This document shows, in pieces, positions 44,150 to 54,903 of a stretch of 64,000 bases of DNA. A model generated the notes under the pieces. The model ran no database searches. It was not told the DNA's origin and saw nothing but the letters and a program-made list of their open reading frames with translations. The DNA comes from CAXBGS01 sp963975425 (GTDB lineage: Bacteria; Planctomycetota; Planctomycetia; Pirellulales; Pirellulaceae), in assembly GCA_963975425.1 (NCBI GenBank), contig CAXBGS010000008.1, positions 284,930 through 348,929 on the forward strand. Direction: 5' to 3'. The position numbers were made by a program, and so were the translations under genes. Numbering within the stretch: the first letter of the stretch is position 1; each line of letters opens with the position of its first letter.

Positions 44150-44701
44150 TTGCCCAACACCCGACTTCTGATCGACGGCTATAACGTTGTCTCGCCCGTT
44201 GCCGCACCGCAACAGCGTGGCGGCAGGACAACCGATCCGGCGTGGCTGCATCGCGAACGGATGTTGCTGATCCGTCGTTTGGCGAAACACTTGCCCGCAG
44301 ACATTCGCGAACAGACCTGTGTGGTGTTCGATGCTGCGAATCCTCCGCAAGATCGCCCCAGTGAATATCACGTCGAAGGCATCGAAATTCGGTTTGCCGT
44401 TGATTACCCAGAAGCCGATGACTTGATCGAAGAATTGATCCTTACCCATTCGGCTCCGAAACAGCTGATGGTGGTTTCCTCGGACCACCGCATTCAGGTC
44501 GCCGCGAAACGACGTGGCTGTGAAACGTTTGATTCACAAAGCTGGCTCGACGAATTGCTGGATGGCAAACTGAGCATCCAAACCAAACCCGGCAATCCGG
44601 CGGGGCAGGGCAGGGGAGCGCGCACGCATGAAAAGCCTAGCGGCGAGGTTGATCCGTCCGAGGTCGACCAGTGGATGAAAGACTTTGGTTTTGACAAGTA
44701 G
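44150..44701 (+). CDS. NYN-domain (YacP-like) RNA-binding/ribonuclease protein
   Basis: A 183-residue protein starting at TTG 44150, the only start that places TRLLIDGYNVV at the N-terminus. The NYN/PIN-like fold has acidic residues in the expected spots: Asp in LIDGYN, Asp in VVFDAANPP, DD in YPEADDLIEE, and Asp in VVSSDHRIQ. In Bacillus, YacP/Rae1 cleaves mRNA in the ribosome A site. This protein belongs to the same fold, though equivalence to Rae1 is not shown. The C-terminal ~35 residues are polar. It converges with putA, 47 bp apart. Confidence 0.82.
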   Translation: MPNTRLLIDGYNVVSPVAAPQQRGGRTTDPAWLHRERMLLIRRLAKHLPADIREQTCVVFDAANPPQDRPSEYHVEGIEIRFAVDYPEADDLIEELILTHSAPKQLMVVSSDHRIQVAAKRRGCETFDSQSWLDELLDGKLSIQTKPGNPAGQGRGARTHEKPSGEVDPSEVDQWMKDFGFDK

Positions 44702-44748
44702 CAATCAGGCCTTCTAGAAAACCATCGATCGCAACCGTACGAATTCGA

Positions 44749-47700
44749 CTACAAGACTTCGCGGCGAGGTTCGTCCGCGCGGCGTCCCAAATTTCCGTAG
44801 CGGTGGTAGTCATAGGAAATGGACTGCTCGTCCAAATACCGCAAGCACTCGATTCGTCCTTCCCGCAAGACGGGTTCGTCGATGCTTGTGACAAACTGTT
44901 CGGCACAAGCAAGCTCGACAACCGAATCAGCCGTCAGAGGTGATAGTAATCGCAAACGGTTGACATGGCCTTCGTTGATCCGTGCTGCCAGTTCTTGATC
45001 CGTTTCATCGATCGGGTGCACCCATCCGGGCAGATGGTCTGCCGTCGACTCTAGCGTGTCTTTGGTTGCCTGATGAAGTTGCGTTTCCAGCGACAACGTC
45101 ACTTGTGTCCCGACGGCCACCGCGGCCGCGACGCTGATGAGCGCGTCTTGTAATTCGTCTCGCCGTGCGACGCGAATGGTTACCGAACGTATCGGACGAT
45201 AACGTCGAATATTGTCCTGGCCGACCAATCGCACGGTGTCATGTTCTCGCGAGAACTCTTCCTCGACGGCACGACGTTGACTTTCGACCGCACGTTTCAG
45301 TTCATCCGTCGTCAGTGGCCCGATTCGAAAACGCGTCTGCGCTTCATCAAGCCAGTGCAAGAAATGGGAAAGCGCCCCGGGTTCGGCATCGATAGCATCC
45401 GCGACAGCACCGCGGCGGGCGGTTTTGTCCTGGCCGATTGGCGCGTCGTCGGTCCGACTGTCAACTGGGTTACCGTCCACGGGGTCATCGGCTGTCTCGC
45501 CTCCGACGGTCTGGTTTCGGCCAGTTTCGCTGTTGATAAATTCCTTATCGACGGCGGCGTCACATCCTGCGTCTCGAATCCGCGAGAGTGCGAGGACATA
45601 ATGTGGGCCTCCCGCTTTGACACCGGGACCGTAAGCACTCAAGCCGACTCCGCCGAATGGTTGCCTCAACACGATTGCGCCTGTCGTAGGCCGGTTGATA
45701 TACAAGTTGCCCGCGTGAATGCTTTCTTGCCAAAGCTCAATCTCTCGATCGTCAAGCGTTTCCAGGCCGCTGGTCAAACCATAGCCGGTTCGCCTTACGA
45801 TCTCGATCGCTTCTTCAAGGCGCGTAAACGCCATCACGCCGAGGACGGGTCCAAACAACTCGGTCACATGCGCGAACCCGCCGGGCTGGATATTCCATTT
45901 GACGCCGGGTCGGTACAGATTCGGGTTTTCGACAATGTGTTCCGGTGCAACCAACCATGTTTCGTCGTCTTCGAGTGCCTTGATTCCTCGGGCAAGGTCT
46001 CGATGCGGTTCGCTGATCAGCGGCCCGACTTTCGTATGCAAATCCCACGCAGAACCGACCGAGAGACTATTCACGGCATCGGCGAGTGTGGCTTTGAAGC
46101 TTTCGTCGTGGAAGACTTCGTCTTGCAGTAACAATAGCGACGTCGCACTGCATTTTTGGCCGGCGTGACCAAAGGCGGACTGCACGACGTGTTTGATCGC
46201 GGCATCACGGTCGGCCATCGCGGTGACGATCGTTGCATTCTTGCCGCCGGTCTCGGCCAACAGATGCAAGTTGGGCCGCACGCTCAGCATGCGTTTCGCT
46301 GTCGCCGTGCCGCCGGTCAAGACAACGGCGTCGACGGCCACGTTTCGCACCAACCCGTGTTCAGCGTCGGCGTCCTCACAGGGCACCATCTGCAAGACAT
46401 CGCGCGGTACGCCGGCATCCCAGAATGCCTCGCAAAGCAGACTGGCTGTTAACACGGTTTCCGATGCAGGTTTCAGAATCACGGTGTTGCCGGCGGCCAG
46501 CGATGCGGCAACGCCACCACATGCAATGGCAAGCGGAAAATTCCACGGGGTGATGACGGCAACGACGCCACGCGGATCGGTCTTTATGCGGTCGTCCGTA
46601 TCCCATTCCAACATCGTCAGCGGATAGAACTCACAAAAATCGATCGCCTCGCTGATTTCCGGATCCGACTCGGACACGATCTTTCCGGCGTCGGCGGCCA
46701 TGGCGCCGATTAATTCGCCGCGTCGGATTCGCAACTGCTGTGCCGCTTGACGCAATCGCTTGTGTCGATATTCGCATGTCGTCTCGCGCCAGCCGCTTTC
46801 ATCCTTTGCGGCGACCGAAACGGCTTGCTTGACTTGGTCCCGTGTCGCCATCTGATACCGACAAACCACGACGCCCGGACGCGAAGGGTCCAGTGCGGTC
46901 CGCATTTGATCGTCGGACTCCGCCTGTGGCTGTGATCCGATGAACAGCGGCACTTCACTTGCACGATTATCACACTTGGATTTCCAGGCATCCAAGACGG
47001 ATTCCGCCCAATCCGCATTGTGCGGAAGCGCCCAGTCGGTGTCGGGCTCATTGACCAGTTTTGACCAGTGCAGTGCCGGGGCGGGCTGCGCGGGTGGCTG
47101 ACGACGATCCTGGTTTCGGCGCGGACGGGTATCCAATGTTTCCGATCGGCGCAGCGATTCACGAAAACCGCTCACGAACTGTTCGAACTCATCGGTTCCC
47201 GGACGCAATCGATACGCATGTCGCAGAAAATTATCCGGACCGGTGTTCTCATCCAACCGGCGAATGAGATAGCCAATCGCGTTGAGAAAACCATCGCGTC
47301 GACACGCCGGCGCGTACAACAACATGTGGCTGCCTCTTTCAGAAATGGCTCGCCGTTGATGGTTGGCCATGCCCTCGAGCATTTCCATTTGAACGTTTTC
47401 GCTAGCGCTGGCGCGTGCTGTCCAAACCAAGGCCAACGCCACGTCGAACAGATTGTGTGAGGCAACACCGACGCGCACCTCACTTGCGGAAGCCGCATCG
47501 ATCAATTCGCGTAACATTTTTTTATAGTTTGCGTCGGTATCCAATTTGACTTGAAACGGCGCCTGAGCGAATCCAGCGATGGATGCTTCGACTCGTTCCA
47601 TTTCCATGTTGGCACCTTTGACCAACCGGATCGTTAGCGGGGTTCCGCCACGGCGAACGCGTTGGCGTGACCACTGGATCAGGCGTTGCATCACGCCAAA

Positions 47701-48498
47701 CGAGTCAGGGATGTAAGCTTGCAGCGCGATTCCTGCGCGGATGTCGTCCATGCCTTCGCGATCCAGAGTCTCGCAGATGATGTCGGCCGTCAGGTGCAGA
47801 TCGCGGTACTCTTCCATGTCCAGATAGATGAACTTGCCCGACTCGGAATCTGTTTCTCGCCGAGCCGTCCGGTACAACGATTCCAACCGGTCGGCGACCA
47901 ACGCAATCGTGTGCCGCCGCGCGATCGGGGAAACCTGGCTGTACAGCGTCGAAATTTTGACGCTTAGACAATGCACGTCGTCCAGTCGCAGGGTGTCGAT
48001 ACATTGTTGGATCCGGCGTCGGGCTTCGGCTTCGCCCAAGATCGCTTCGCCAAGCAGATTGACGTTCATCTGAACGCCGTGCTGCTGGCGCTCTCGCAAG
48101 TGCTCCGACAACAAATCGGACTCGGCGGGCAGGATCACGTTGGCGGTCTCGCGGCGCATTTTTTCTTTGACCAAGGGGACCGCGACGCCCGGCAGGTATT
48201 CACCAAAGGATTGAAAGCCTCGCAGCATCGCTTGTTCCAGCGGGCTAAAGAATCGAGGCACGCCCTGGACGTCCAACAAATGGGTCAGCTGGTCGGCAAC
48301 CCGTGCGGGTGTGTGCGTCCGGAAGGCCTGGTCGGTCATTTCGACCATCGTCGCCTTGTCCTCGGCACGGTTGATCATGCGGTCCAATTCGGCCTGTTGG
48401 CGACGTTCCTGCGGGGTCTGCAGCTCGGCCGCCCGCAGCAGCAGTTCCGTTGCCAGCGCGATCGCTTGATCGGCATCGGTCCGTTCAGTTTCTTTCAT
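44749..48498 (-). CDS. putA: Bifunctional proline dehydrogenase / P5C dehydrogenase
   Basis: PutA (1249 residues) oxidises proline to glutamate in two steps. The N-terminal half is the FAD proline dehydrogenase barrel, with FIYLDMEEYRDLHLT, LQAYIPDS and TIRLVKGANMEMERVEAS. The second half is an NAD aldehyde dehydrogenase with VITPWNFPLAIACGG, ETGGKNATIV and the catalytic Cys in GHAGQKCSA. A C-terminal ~230-residue extension follows, as in long PutA forms. There is no ribbon-helix-helix DNA-binding domain, so it is not an autoregulator. The gene is alone on the minus strand, and a large antisense open frame inside it is shadow. Confidence 0.95.
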   Translation of the reverse strand: MKETERTDADQAIALATELLLRAAELQTPQERRQQAELDRMINRAEDKATMVEMTDQAFRTHTPARVADQLTHLLDVQGVPRFFSPLEQAMLRGFQSFGEYLPGVAVPLVKEKMRRETANVILPAESDLLSEHLRERQQHGVQMNVNLLGEAILGEAEARRRIQQCIDTLRLDDVHCLSVKISTLYSQVSPIARRHTIALVADRLESLYRTARRETDSESGKFIYLDMEEYRDLHLTADIICETLDREGMDDIRAGIALQAYIPDSFGVMQRLIQWSRQRVRRGGTPLTIRLVKGANMEMERVEASIAGFAQAPFQVKLDTDANYKKMLRELIDAASASEVRVGVASHNLFDVALALVWTARASASENVQMEMLEGMANHQRRAISERGSHMLLYAPACRRDGFLNAIGYLIRRLDENTGPDNFLRHAYRLRPGTDEFEQFVSGFRESLRRSETLDTRPRRNQDRRQPPAQPAPALHWSKLVNEPDTDWALPHNADWAESVLDAWKSKCDNRASEVPLFIGSQPQAESDDQMRTALDPSRPGVVVCRYQMATRDQVKQAVSVAAKDESGWRETTCEYRHKRLRQAAQQLRIRRGELIGAMAADAGKIVSESDPEISEAIDFCEFYPLTMLEWDTDDRIKTDPRGVVAVITPWNFPLAIACGGVAASLAAGNTVILKPASETVLTASLLCEAFWDAGVPRDVLQMVPCEDADAEHGLVRNVAVDAVVLTGGTATAKRMLSVRPNLHLLAETGGKNATIVTAMADRDAAIKHVVQSAFGHAGQKCSATSLLLLQDEVFHDESFKATLADAVNSLSVGSAWDLHTKVGPLISEPHRDLARGIKALEDDETWLVAPEHIVENPNLYRPGVKWNIQPGGFAHVTELFGPVLGVMAFTRLEEAIEIVRRTGYGLTSGLETLDDREIELWQESIHAGNLYINRPTTGAIVLRQPFGGVGLSAYGPGVKAGGPHYVLALSRIRDAGCDAAVDKEFINSETGRNQTVGGETADDPVDGNPVDSRTDDAPIGQDKTARRGAVADAIDAEPGALSHFLHWLDEAQTRFRIGPLTTDELKRAVESQRRAVEEEFSREHDTVRLVGQDNIRRYRPIRSVTIRVARRDELQDALISVAAAVAVGTQVTLSLETQLHQATKDTLESTADHLPGWVHPIDETDQELAARINEGHVNRLRLLSPLTADSVVELACAEQFVTSIDEPVLREGRIECLRYLDEQSISYDYHRYGNLGRRADEPRREVL

Positions 48499-48718
48499 CG
48501 ACGGGGTCCCGTGAATGCGCGGACGAATCTGGATCGATCGTAGCGGTAAATACGGCCACGATCAGCCAGGATAGCGGAGCCAAAGTGCACAGTCGTGCCT
48601 GCGACAAAGGGAACCTTCCGCGACAGCTTCGGTACGTCTAGAATCCTGGATCGTTTCGGGCTACAGCACCGGCTTTTTCGGCCCAATTGTCTTTCTGTCA
48701 CAAGGGAACGTCACCAAG

Positions 48719-49831
48719 ATGACCGCCACCGCGACCGATCAACGCGTTTTCAACTTTTCGGCTGGCCCCGCGGCCTTGCCGCTGTCCGTGCTGCGCGAGG
48801 TTCAGGACGAATTGTTGTGCTTGCCTGGTGCGGGTTGCTCGCTGTTGGAAATGAGCCACCGTGACAAGCGATTTGTCGAAATCCTGCACGACGCGGAAAA
48901 CTCGATCCGATCGCTGATGGGCATCAGTGACGACTACGCGGTGCTGTTCCTGCAAGGCGGGTCGGCGCTGCAGTTTTCGATGATTCCGATCAACCTGATG
49001 CGAGGCACCGGCAAGACGGCTCAATACTTGTTGACTGGCGCTTGGGGCAAAAAGGCGTTCGGCGAAGCACAAAAGGAGGGCGACGTGGAGGCCATCTACG
49101 ACGCCAAGGAATCCAATTACAACCACGTGCCGACTGCCAGCGATTACACCGTTCGCGATGACGCCGCGTACCTTTACTACTGCAGCAACGAGACGATTCA
49201 AGGCGTTCAGTTTCCCACCGAGCCCGAGTGCCCCGACGGTGTTCCCTTGGTCAGTGACGCGTCGAGCGATTTCATGTGTCGTCCTCAGCCGATCGAAAAA
49301 TACGGGCTGATGTATGCATGTGCCCAAAAGAACGCCGGACCGGCTGGAGTGACCGTGGCGATCGTTCGCCGCGATCTGCTCGATCGCGTCGACAAGAACG
49401 CCCCGGGGTACCTGCAGTACAACAATCATGCCGAAGCGGATTCGGAATGGAACACGCCACCGACTTTTGCAATTTATGTGCTTGGCAAAGTTGCCCGTTG
49501 GTTGCAAAACGACATCGGTGGGCTTGCGGCGATGGAAAAATTGAATCGTGAAAAATCGCAACTGCTGTACGACATCATCGACAGCAGCAACGGATTCTAT
49601 CGCGGACACGCCAAAGCCGATTGCCGTTCGTTGATGAACGTCACATTCAATCTGCCAAGCGACGACCTGCAAGCAAAGTTTGTTGCCCAGGCCGCCGAAA
49701 ATGAATTGGCAAGCTTGAAAGGTCACCGCAGCGTCGGCGGTATCCGGGCAAGCATCTATAACGCCATGCCACTGGAAGGCGTTCAGGCGTTGTCCAGTTT
49801 CATGAAAGATTTCGCCGCCGCCAACGGCTGA
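48719..49831 (+). CDS. serC: Phosphoserine aminotransferase
   Basis: SerC (370 residues) transfers the amino group from glutamate to 3-phosphohydroxypyruvate in serine synthesis. The N-terminus RVFNFSAGPAALPLSVL is the family signature. The PLP lysine is K204 in AQKNAGPAG. The end KGHRSVGGIRASIYNAMP is also typical. The start ATG 48719 is preceded by a weak site (AAGGGAACG). serA follows 51 bp later and supplies its substrate. Confidence 0.96.
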   Translation: MTATATDQRVFNFSAGPAALPLSVLREVQDELLCLPGAGCSLLEMSHRDKRFVEILHDAENSIRSLMGISDDYAVLFLQGGSALQFSMIPINLMRGTGKTAQYLLTGAWGKKAFGEAQKEGDVEAIYDAKESNYNHVPTASDYTVRDDAAYLYYCSNETIQGVQFPTEPECPDGVPLVSDASSDFMCRPQPIEKYGLMYACAQKNAGPAGVTVAIVRRDLLDRVDKNAPGYLQYNNHAEADSEWNTPPTFAIYVLGKVARWLQNDIGGLAAMEKLNREKSQLLYDIIDSSNGFYRGHAKADCRSLMNVTFNLPSDDLQAKFVAQAAENELASLKGHRSVGGIRASIYNAMPLEGVQALSSFMKDFAAANG

Positions 49832-49882
49832 TCCCGATCTTCCTCTCTTTATCCAGCATCCCCTCGCTCAGCATTTGTACTC

Positions 49883-51505
49883 ATGCATCGAATCATCGTT
49901 CTGGACAACATTGCACAAGAAGGCCTCGACATTCTGGACGCTCATCCGGAAATCGAATACGAGATCTGCACCGGTCTGAAAGGCGACGACTTGCAGGGGG
50001 CGCTAATGGAGTTTGACGGGGCGATCCTGCGTAGCGGTGTCAAAATCACGCCCGAATCGCTGGAGGGAAACACGCGTTTAAAGGCGCTCGTGCGGGCCGG
50101 CGTCGGCACCGACAATATCGACAAGCCCGCCGCCACCCGACGCGGCATCGTGGTGATGAATACCCCGGGCGGCAACACCGTCAGCACGGCTGAGCACGCG
50201 TTTGCATTGATGTTGGCCCTCAGCCGCAATATCGCCGCGGCGAATCAGTCCTTGGTCGAAGGACGCTGGGACCGCAAAAAGTTCATGGGCAGCCAGTTGG
50301 CCGGCAAGACCGTCGGCGTCGTCGGCATGGGACGCATCGGTCGCGAGTTCGCCGCAAGGGCGATCGCGTTCGACATGAAAGTCGTGGCATTCGATCCCTT
50401 CTTGACCGACGATCAAGCCAGTTCGCTGGGCGTCAAACGCGTTGCGACGGTCGACGAGATGTTGCCGATGATCGATTACTTGACCGTCCACACCCCGCTA
50501 ACCCCGGAAACCAAAGGCCTGATTGGCATAGCTCAGCTGGACAAAGTCAAACCCGGTCTACGTGTCATCAACGCAGCCCGAGGCGGCATCTATGACAATG
50601 ATGCACTGGTCGAAGGGCTCAAGACTGGCAAGCTGGGCGGTGTCGCCCTGGACGTTTACGAAGAAGAACCGTGCACGGACAATCCACTGTTCGGCATGGA
50701 AGGCGTCGTGTGCACTCCGCACTTGGGTGCCAGCACCGAAGAAGCACAAACGCAGGTCGCCGTGGAAGGCATCCACTTGTTGATCAATTTCCTCAAGACC
50801 GGCGAGATCCGTCACAGCGTCAACGTCGCTTCGCTGGACCCCAAAGCGTTGGACGAACTGCGTGGATTCCTGAACGTCGCGCATCGACTGGGACTGCTCG
50901 TTTCCCAGTGGCATGGCGGTGGCATCGACAAAGTCTTGTTGCGTTACCGCGGCGAAGTGGCCGGAAAGGACACGCGCGTCGTCAACAATGCATTCTGCGC
51001 AGGTCTGCTGGAACGAGCCGTCGAGGACGCCAACGTCATCAACAGCGAAATGCTGCTGCGTGAACGCGGAATCGAACTGTCCGAAGAAAAACATCACGAG
51101 ATGGGCGCGTTCTCGGCCAGCTTGACTGTCGAAGTTTCCGGCAGCGGAAAATCCGTGACCGCTGGCGGTGCCATCCTGGGCCAGAACATGCCTCGTTTGA
51201 TCAGTCTGGATGGATACCGGATGGAATCATTCCTTGACGGCACGCTGTTAGTCTTTTCGCATAGCGATGTGCCGGGCATCATCGGACATGTCGGCAGTAT
51301 CTTTGGAAAACACAGCGTCAATATCGCGCAAATGTCCGTCGGGCGAGAGGGCGACCGCCAAGGCGGCGACGCGATCGGCGTGCTGAGCCTGGACGGTCCC
51401 ATTCCGAACGAAGCGATTTCAGAAATCGAGAACCTCGACTCGATCAAGGTCGCAAAAGTGATCGAGCTTCCTCCCGCAGGTGCTTTGCCCAAGTGGCTGG
51501 AGTGA
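49883..51505 (+). CDS. serA: D-3-phosphoglycerate dehydrogenase
   Basis: SerA (540 residues) makes 3-phosphohydroxypyruvate, the substrate of SerC. It is the long form: substrate and NAD domains (VGVVGMGRIGREFAARA; catalytic Arg in NAARGGIYD; His in CTPHLGAST), then an intervening domain (about 320-450), then a C-terminal ACT domain (LLVFSHSDVPGIIGHVGSI) that usually binds serine for feedback control. Order serC-serA on one strand suggests an operon. The stop overlaps the start region of the MscS gene. Confidence 0.96.
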   Translation: MHRIIVLDNIAQEGLDILDAHPEIEYEICTGLKGDDLQGALMEFDGAILRSGVKITPESLEGNTRLKALVRAGVGTDNIDKPAATRRGIVVMNTPGGNTVSTAEHAFALMLALSRNIAAANQSLVEGRWDRKKFMGSQLAGKTVGVVGMGRIGREFAARAIAFDMKVVAFDPFLTDDQASSLGVKRVATVDEMLPMIDYLTVHTPLTPETKGLIGIAQLDKVKPGLRVINAARGGIYDNDALVEGLKTGKLGGVALDVYEEEPCTDNPLFGMEGVVCTPHLGASTEEAQTQVAVEGIHLLINFLKTGEIRHSVNVASLDPKALDELRGFLNVAHRLGLLVSQWHGGGIDKVLLRYRGEVAGKDTRVVNNAFCAGLLERAVEDANVINSEMLLRERGIELSEEKHHEMGAFSASLTVEVSGSGKSVTAGGAILGQNMPRLISLDGYRMESFLDGTLLVFSHSDVPGIIGHVGSIFGKHSVNIAQMSVGREGDRQGGDAIGVLSLDGPIPNEAISEIENLDSIKVAKVIELPPAGALPKWLE

Positions 51506-54500
51506 ACCCTAAATCGAGACCGGCGACACGTTCATCCTTTTCGTTGATCGCGTCCGGTCCACTTGTCATTGGTTGTCTGCTTGCGCTGCATTGTCTGCTT
51601 GCGTGGACGCCCGCGGTCCTGGCCCAAGCCACCGCCGTAAGCGAACCGCCGGCAACCGTGACGCTGGACGAAATCAATACGGTCCGATCCGCGATCGATT
51701 CGTCCGAATCGCTCAGCGACGAAGAAAAATCGAACGCTCGGCAGTCGCTCGATCAAGCGGCACTAGAACTGCAGGCGGCCGAGGCCGCCGAAGCCGAAAA
51801 CGCTCAAATGCAAAAGGCGATCGATGCGGTTGAGCAGACCCGCGAATCGATCCGACAAGAGATCGAGACGCTTAAGTCGGAACGTCCAAAGATCGATGCG
51901 AATCAACCGCTTGCATCGCTGCAACAAGCACAGGTCGCCTTTCGCACCCAGTTGACCGAAGCCGAGAAAGCGCTGGCCGACGCATCGGCGGAATCATCCC
52001 GTCGCCAAGCCCGATTGCTGGTCATTCCGGAGGAGCGAGCGGCCGCGAATGCGAAGCTGGATGAAATTCAAAAAAAGCTGACCCTTGCAACGGCCGAAGC
52101 ATCAACCACACCCCCGGCCAAGGCAATCCGTCTGCGACTGCTGGCCTCGGCGATGGCGATCGAGTCAACCCTTGAAAAGTTATCGACCGAACAAGCTTAC
52201 TACGTCACGACCAACGAACTGTTGCCGATGCAACGCGAACGAGCAGAACAGCGCGTTGCGAAGCACCGCCAGCAACTCGACGCGGTGAACGTAGCGATTA
52301 GTAATTATCGCCGCGACGAGATATCGGAACTGCGCCGGCAGGTCGAAGCCTCGGTCGGCGCCTCGCCGCTATCTCAGGAAACGCTCAACCTGCTGGATGA
52401 ATACGAAAAAATATCGTCGCGTATGGCGATCATTTCACGGCAACGACAAGACACCCACCGGCAATTGGAGGAAGTTCAGACACGCGAAAAGACGATGATC
52501 GACCGCGTGGATGCCGTCGGCCTGACCGAAGCACTCGCCTTGTTGTTGCAAAACGAAAAGTCGCGACTGCAATCGATTCGCCGCCAATTCCAACCGAACA
52601 CGCAAGTCCGGTCGGAAATCCGCGAACTGCAAATTCTAACCTTCAAACTAGAAGACCAGTCAAACGAGCTTTCCAACTCGTTAGCCAACGGGGTCGCTCG
52701 GCCGGTACCGCCCAATCAGGACGAGGTCGCGGAACTTGTCGATCAACGCCGACGAGTGCTGCAAAAGGCAGCTCCTGCAGGATCGGCCTTGTTTCAAGAA
52801 TTGGTCGCGCTCGACACGGCGCAGCGACAATTGCGCGAAGCGATTGACCGGTACTTAACGTTTATCGAAGAGAAACTGTTGTGGACCCGCAGCGCGCCGG
52901 CCATCACCGACACGGATCCGCGCGACGCCGCCAAAGGTGTCGCCTGGTTGCTTTCGCCCAAACACTGGGCAAGCGTTCCAGGTGAATGGATTCGCGATTT
53001 CAGCAGTGTCCCCATACGCTTTGTCGTCTTTACATTGTTGATCTTGGCACTGCTGGCGGGTGCATCGCGATGGCGCCGCGCCATTGAAGACGAATCCCAC
53101 ATCGCGATGAAACGTAACTGCGTTGATCTCGCACCGACGATTCGTGCAACCGCGGCAACGCTGCTAATTTCGGCCCCTCTTCCGGTCACCTTGGTGGGAC
53201 TCGGATGGATCGGAGCCGGCTCGCCGGCGTCGGACGAATTCCTGGCCAGCCTGGGGCACGGATTGCTCGTCGCGGCCGGCTTTATCGCGCCGTTATCGGT
53301 GTTACGAAACATTTGCCGCCGCAACGGACTAGGGGAAGGGCACTTTGGCTGGCCATCGAGTATTTGCGATCGTGTTCGCAACGCCAGTAGCACGGCAATC
53401 GTTGGTGCTGGGCCACTGATCTTTGCGGCGTCAACGCTGCGAAACCAGTCAAACGAACTGATCACCAATTCGATCGGTCGATATTGCGTTCTCGCCTTTC
53501 TGTTGGTCATGGCGTTTTTTCTGCACCGTCTATTGCTTCCCAGTCGTTTTTGGTCCAGCTATTCCGGAATGTCCAAGACCTGGTACCGGCTGCGACGCTT
53601 GATCTATTTCCTGGCATTGGCGATTCCGATTTCGCTGGCGGTGCTGGTGTGCAGCGGTTACTCGTATATTTCGCACGCCATCGCAATGCGGCTCCTCTAC
53701 ACGACGGCAATCCTGCTGGCCGTGCTTTTGGTCGAGTCGCTTGCGTTGCGAGCGACGATGTTGCGGCGCCGCAAACTTTCCATCGCTCAATTGCAACAAC
53801 AACGAGAACAATTGTCCGAAAAACCGGTCGAAGGTGACGCGGCGCTTGTCGTCGGCGTCGATCCGAGCGCCGAAGTCGACTTGAGTTCTGTTAGTCAACA
53901 AGCGCGTCAGTTGATTCGGCTGATCGCCATGGCCACCGCGACGGTGCTCGTCTGGATGGTCTGGAGCGATCTGTTGCCAGCGCTGGCAATGCTGGACCGC
54001 ATCACACTGTGGACCAGCAGCGACCCCACCAATCCATCGCACGTCACGATGCGAGACATGTTGTTTGCGATCGTCATCATCGCGCTGACGGTGTTTGCGG
54101 TTAAGAATCTGCCGGCCGTATTCGAGCTGTTGTTGTTGCAAAAATTGCCGATCAATCCAGGCGGACGCTACGCAATATCGACGATCTTTCGATATATCCT
54201 AGGGACTGTCGGCGTGCTGATTGGGATGAGCTTCCTGAGTATTCCGTGGTCGCAGCTTAGCTGGATCGTTGCCGCGGCCAGTGTCGGATTAGGGTTCGGG
54301 TTGCAAGAGATCCTGGCCAACTTTGTTTCGGGAATCATCCTGCTGCTAGAGCAACCCATTCGTGTCGGCGATGTGGTCACCGTCGACGGTACGACCGGCG
54401 TGGTGTCAAAGATGCAAATTCGAGCGACGACGGTGACCAATTGGGACCGTCAAGAACTGGTCGTGCCCAATAAAGACTTGATCACAGGCAAGTTACTGAA

Positions 54501-54903
54501 CTGGACCCTTAGCAGTGTGGTCAATCGCATCGTCATCGAAGTGGGTGTTGCTTACGGCACCGACTTAGAACTGGCCCATCGCGTGATCCTGCAGACCGTG
54601 CAGGCGCATCCCGACGTCATGGATGACCCTCCGCCGATCGTGACATTTGAAAAGTTCGGTGACAGCTCGCTGAATTTCGTCATTCGATGTTATCTGCCGA
54701 CATTGGATAAACGTCTGCAAACCATTCACGATCTGCACACAACGATCGCCAAGGTGCTCGATGAATCCGGGGTGGTTATTCCGTTCCCACAGCGCGAAGT
54801 TCGGGTCACGATGATTCCCGATTCGGCAGAAATCGACGAACTGCGCGAAGAGATCTCCTCCAGGCACCCCCCGCGCGGCGGGAGAGGCAAGGGTTCAGTT
54901 TGA
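51502..54903 (+). CDS. Large MscS-family mechanosensitive channel
   Basis: About 1133 residues from GTG 51502, which overlaps the serA stop (GTGA). GTG 51493 is the other candidate. A signal peptide (cleavage near LAQA) is followed by a long extracytoplasmic coiled-coil region (about 50-440, rich in Glu, Gln, Ala and Arg), as in KefA/MscK. About ten membrane helices follow, then the MscS pore and beta domain: LGFGLQEILANFVSGIILLL (pore helix end), VGDVVTVDGTTGVV, and VPNKDLITGKLLNWTL. It should open under hypo-osmotic stress. Coupling to serA is probably just gene packing. Confidence 0.9.
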   Translation: MNPKSRPATRSSFSLIASGPLVIGCLLALHCLLAWTPAVLAQATAVSEPPATVTLDEINTVRSAIDSSESLSDEEKSNARQSLDQAALELQAAEAAEAENAQMQKAIDAVEQTRESIRQEIETLKSERPKIDANQPLASLQQAQVAFRTQLTEAEKALADASAESSRRQARLLVIPEERAAANAKLDEIQKKLTLATAEASTTPPAKAIRLRLLASAMAIESTLEKLSTEQAYYVTTNELLPMQRERAEQRVAKHRQQLDAVNVAISNYRRDEISELRRQVEASVGASPLSQETLNLLDEYEKISSRMAIISRQRQDTHRQLEEVQTREKTMIDRVDAVGLTEALALLLQNEKSRLQSIRRQFQPNTQVRSEIRELQILTFKLEDQSNELSNSLANGVARPVPPNQDEVAELVDQRRRVLQKAAPAGSALFQELVALDTAQRQLREAIDRYLTFIEEKLLWTRSAPAITDTDPRDAAKGVAWLLSPKHWASVPGEWIRDFSSVPIRFVVFTLLILALLAGASRWRRAIEDESHIAMKRNCVDLAPTIRATAATLLISAPLPVTLVGLGWIGAGSPASDEFLASLGHGLLVAAGFIAPLSVLRNICRRNGLGEGHFGWPSSICDRVRNASSTAIVGAGPLIFAASTLRNQSNELITNSIGRYCVLAFLLVMAFFLHRLLLPSRFWSSYSGMSKTWYRLRRLIYFLALAIPISLAVLVCSGYSYISHAIAMRLLYTTAILLAVLLVESLALRATMLRRRKLSIAQLQQQREQLSEKPVEGDAALVVGVDPSAEVDLSSVSQQARQLIRLIAMATATVLVWMVWSDLLPALAMLDRITLWTSSDPTNPSHVTMRDMLFAIVIIALTVFAVKNLPAVFELLLLQKLPINPGGRYAISTIFRYILGTVGVLIGMSFLSIPWSQLSWIVAAASVGLGFGLQEILANFVSGIILLLEQPIRVGDVVTVDGTTGVVSKMQIRATTVTNWDRQELVVPNKDLITGKLLNWTLSSVVNRIVIEVGVAYGTDLELAHRVILQTVQAHPDVMDDPPPIVTFEKFGDSSLNFVIRCYLPTLDKRLQTIHDLHTTIAKVLDESGVVIPFPQREVRVTMIPDSAEIDELREEISSRHPPRGGRGKGSV

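Noticed and set aside
45241..46131. 296-codon plus-strand open frame opposite putA
   Set aside because: It is shadow of the aldehyde dehydrogenase half of putA, with no domain or ribosome-binding site.
48698..49726. 342-codon minus-strand open frame opposite serC
   Set aside because: It is shadow of serC.
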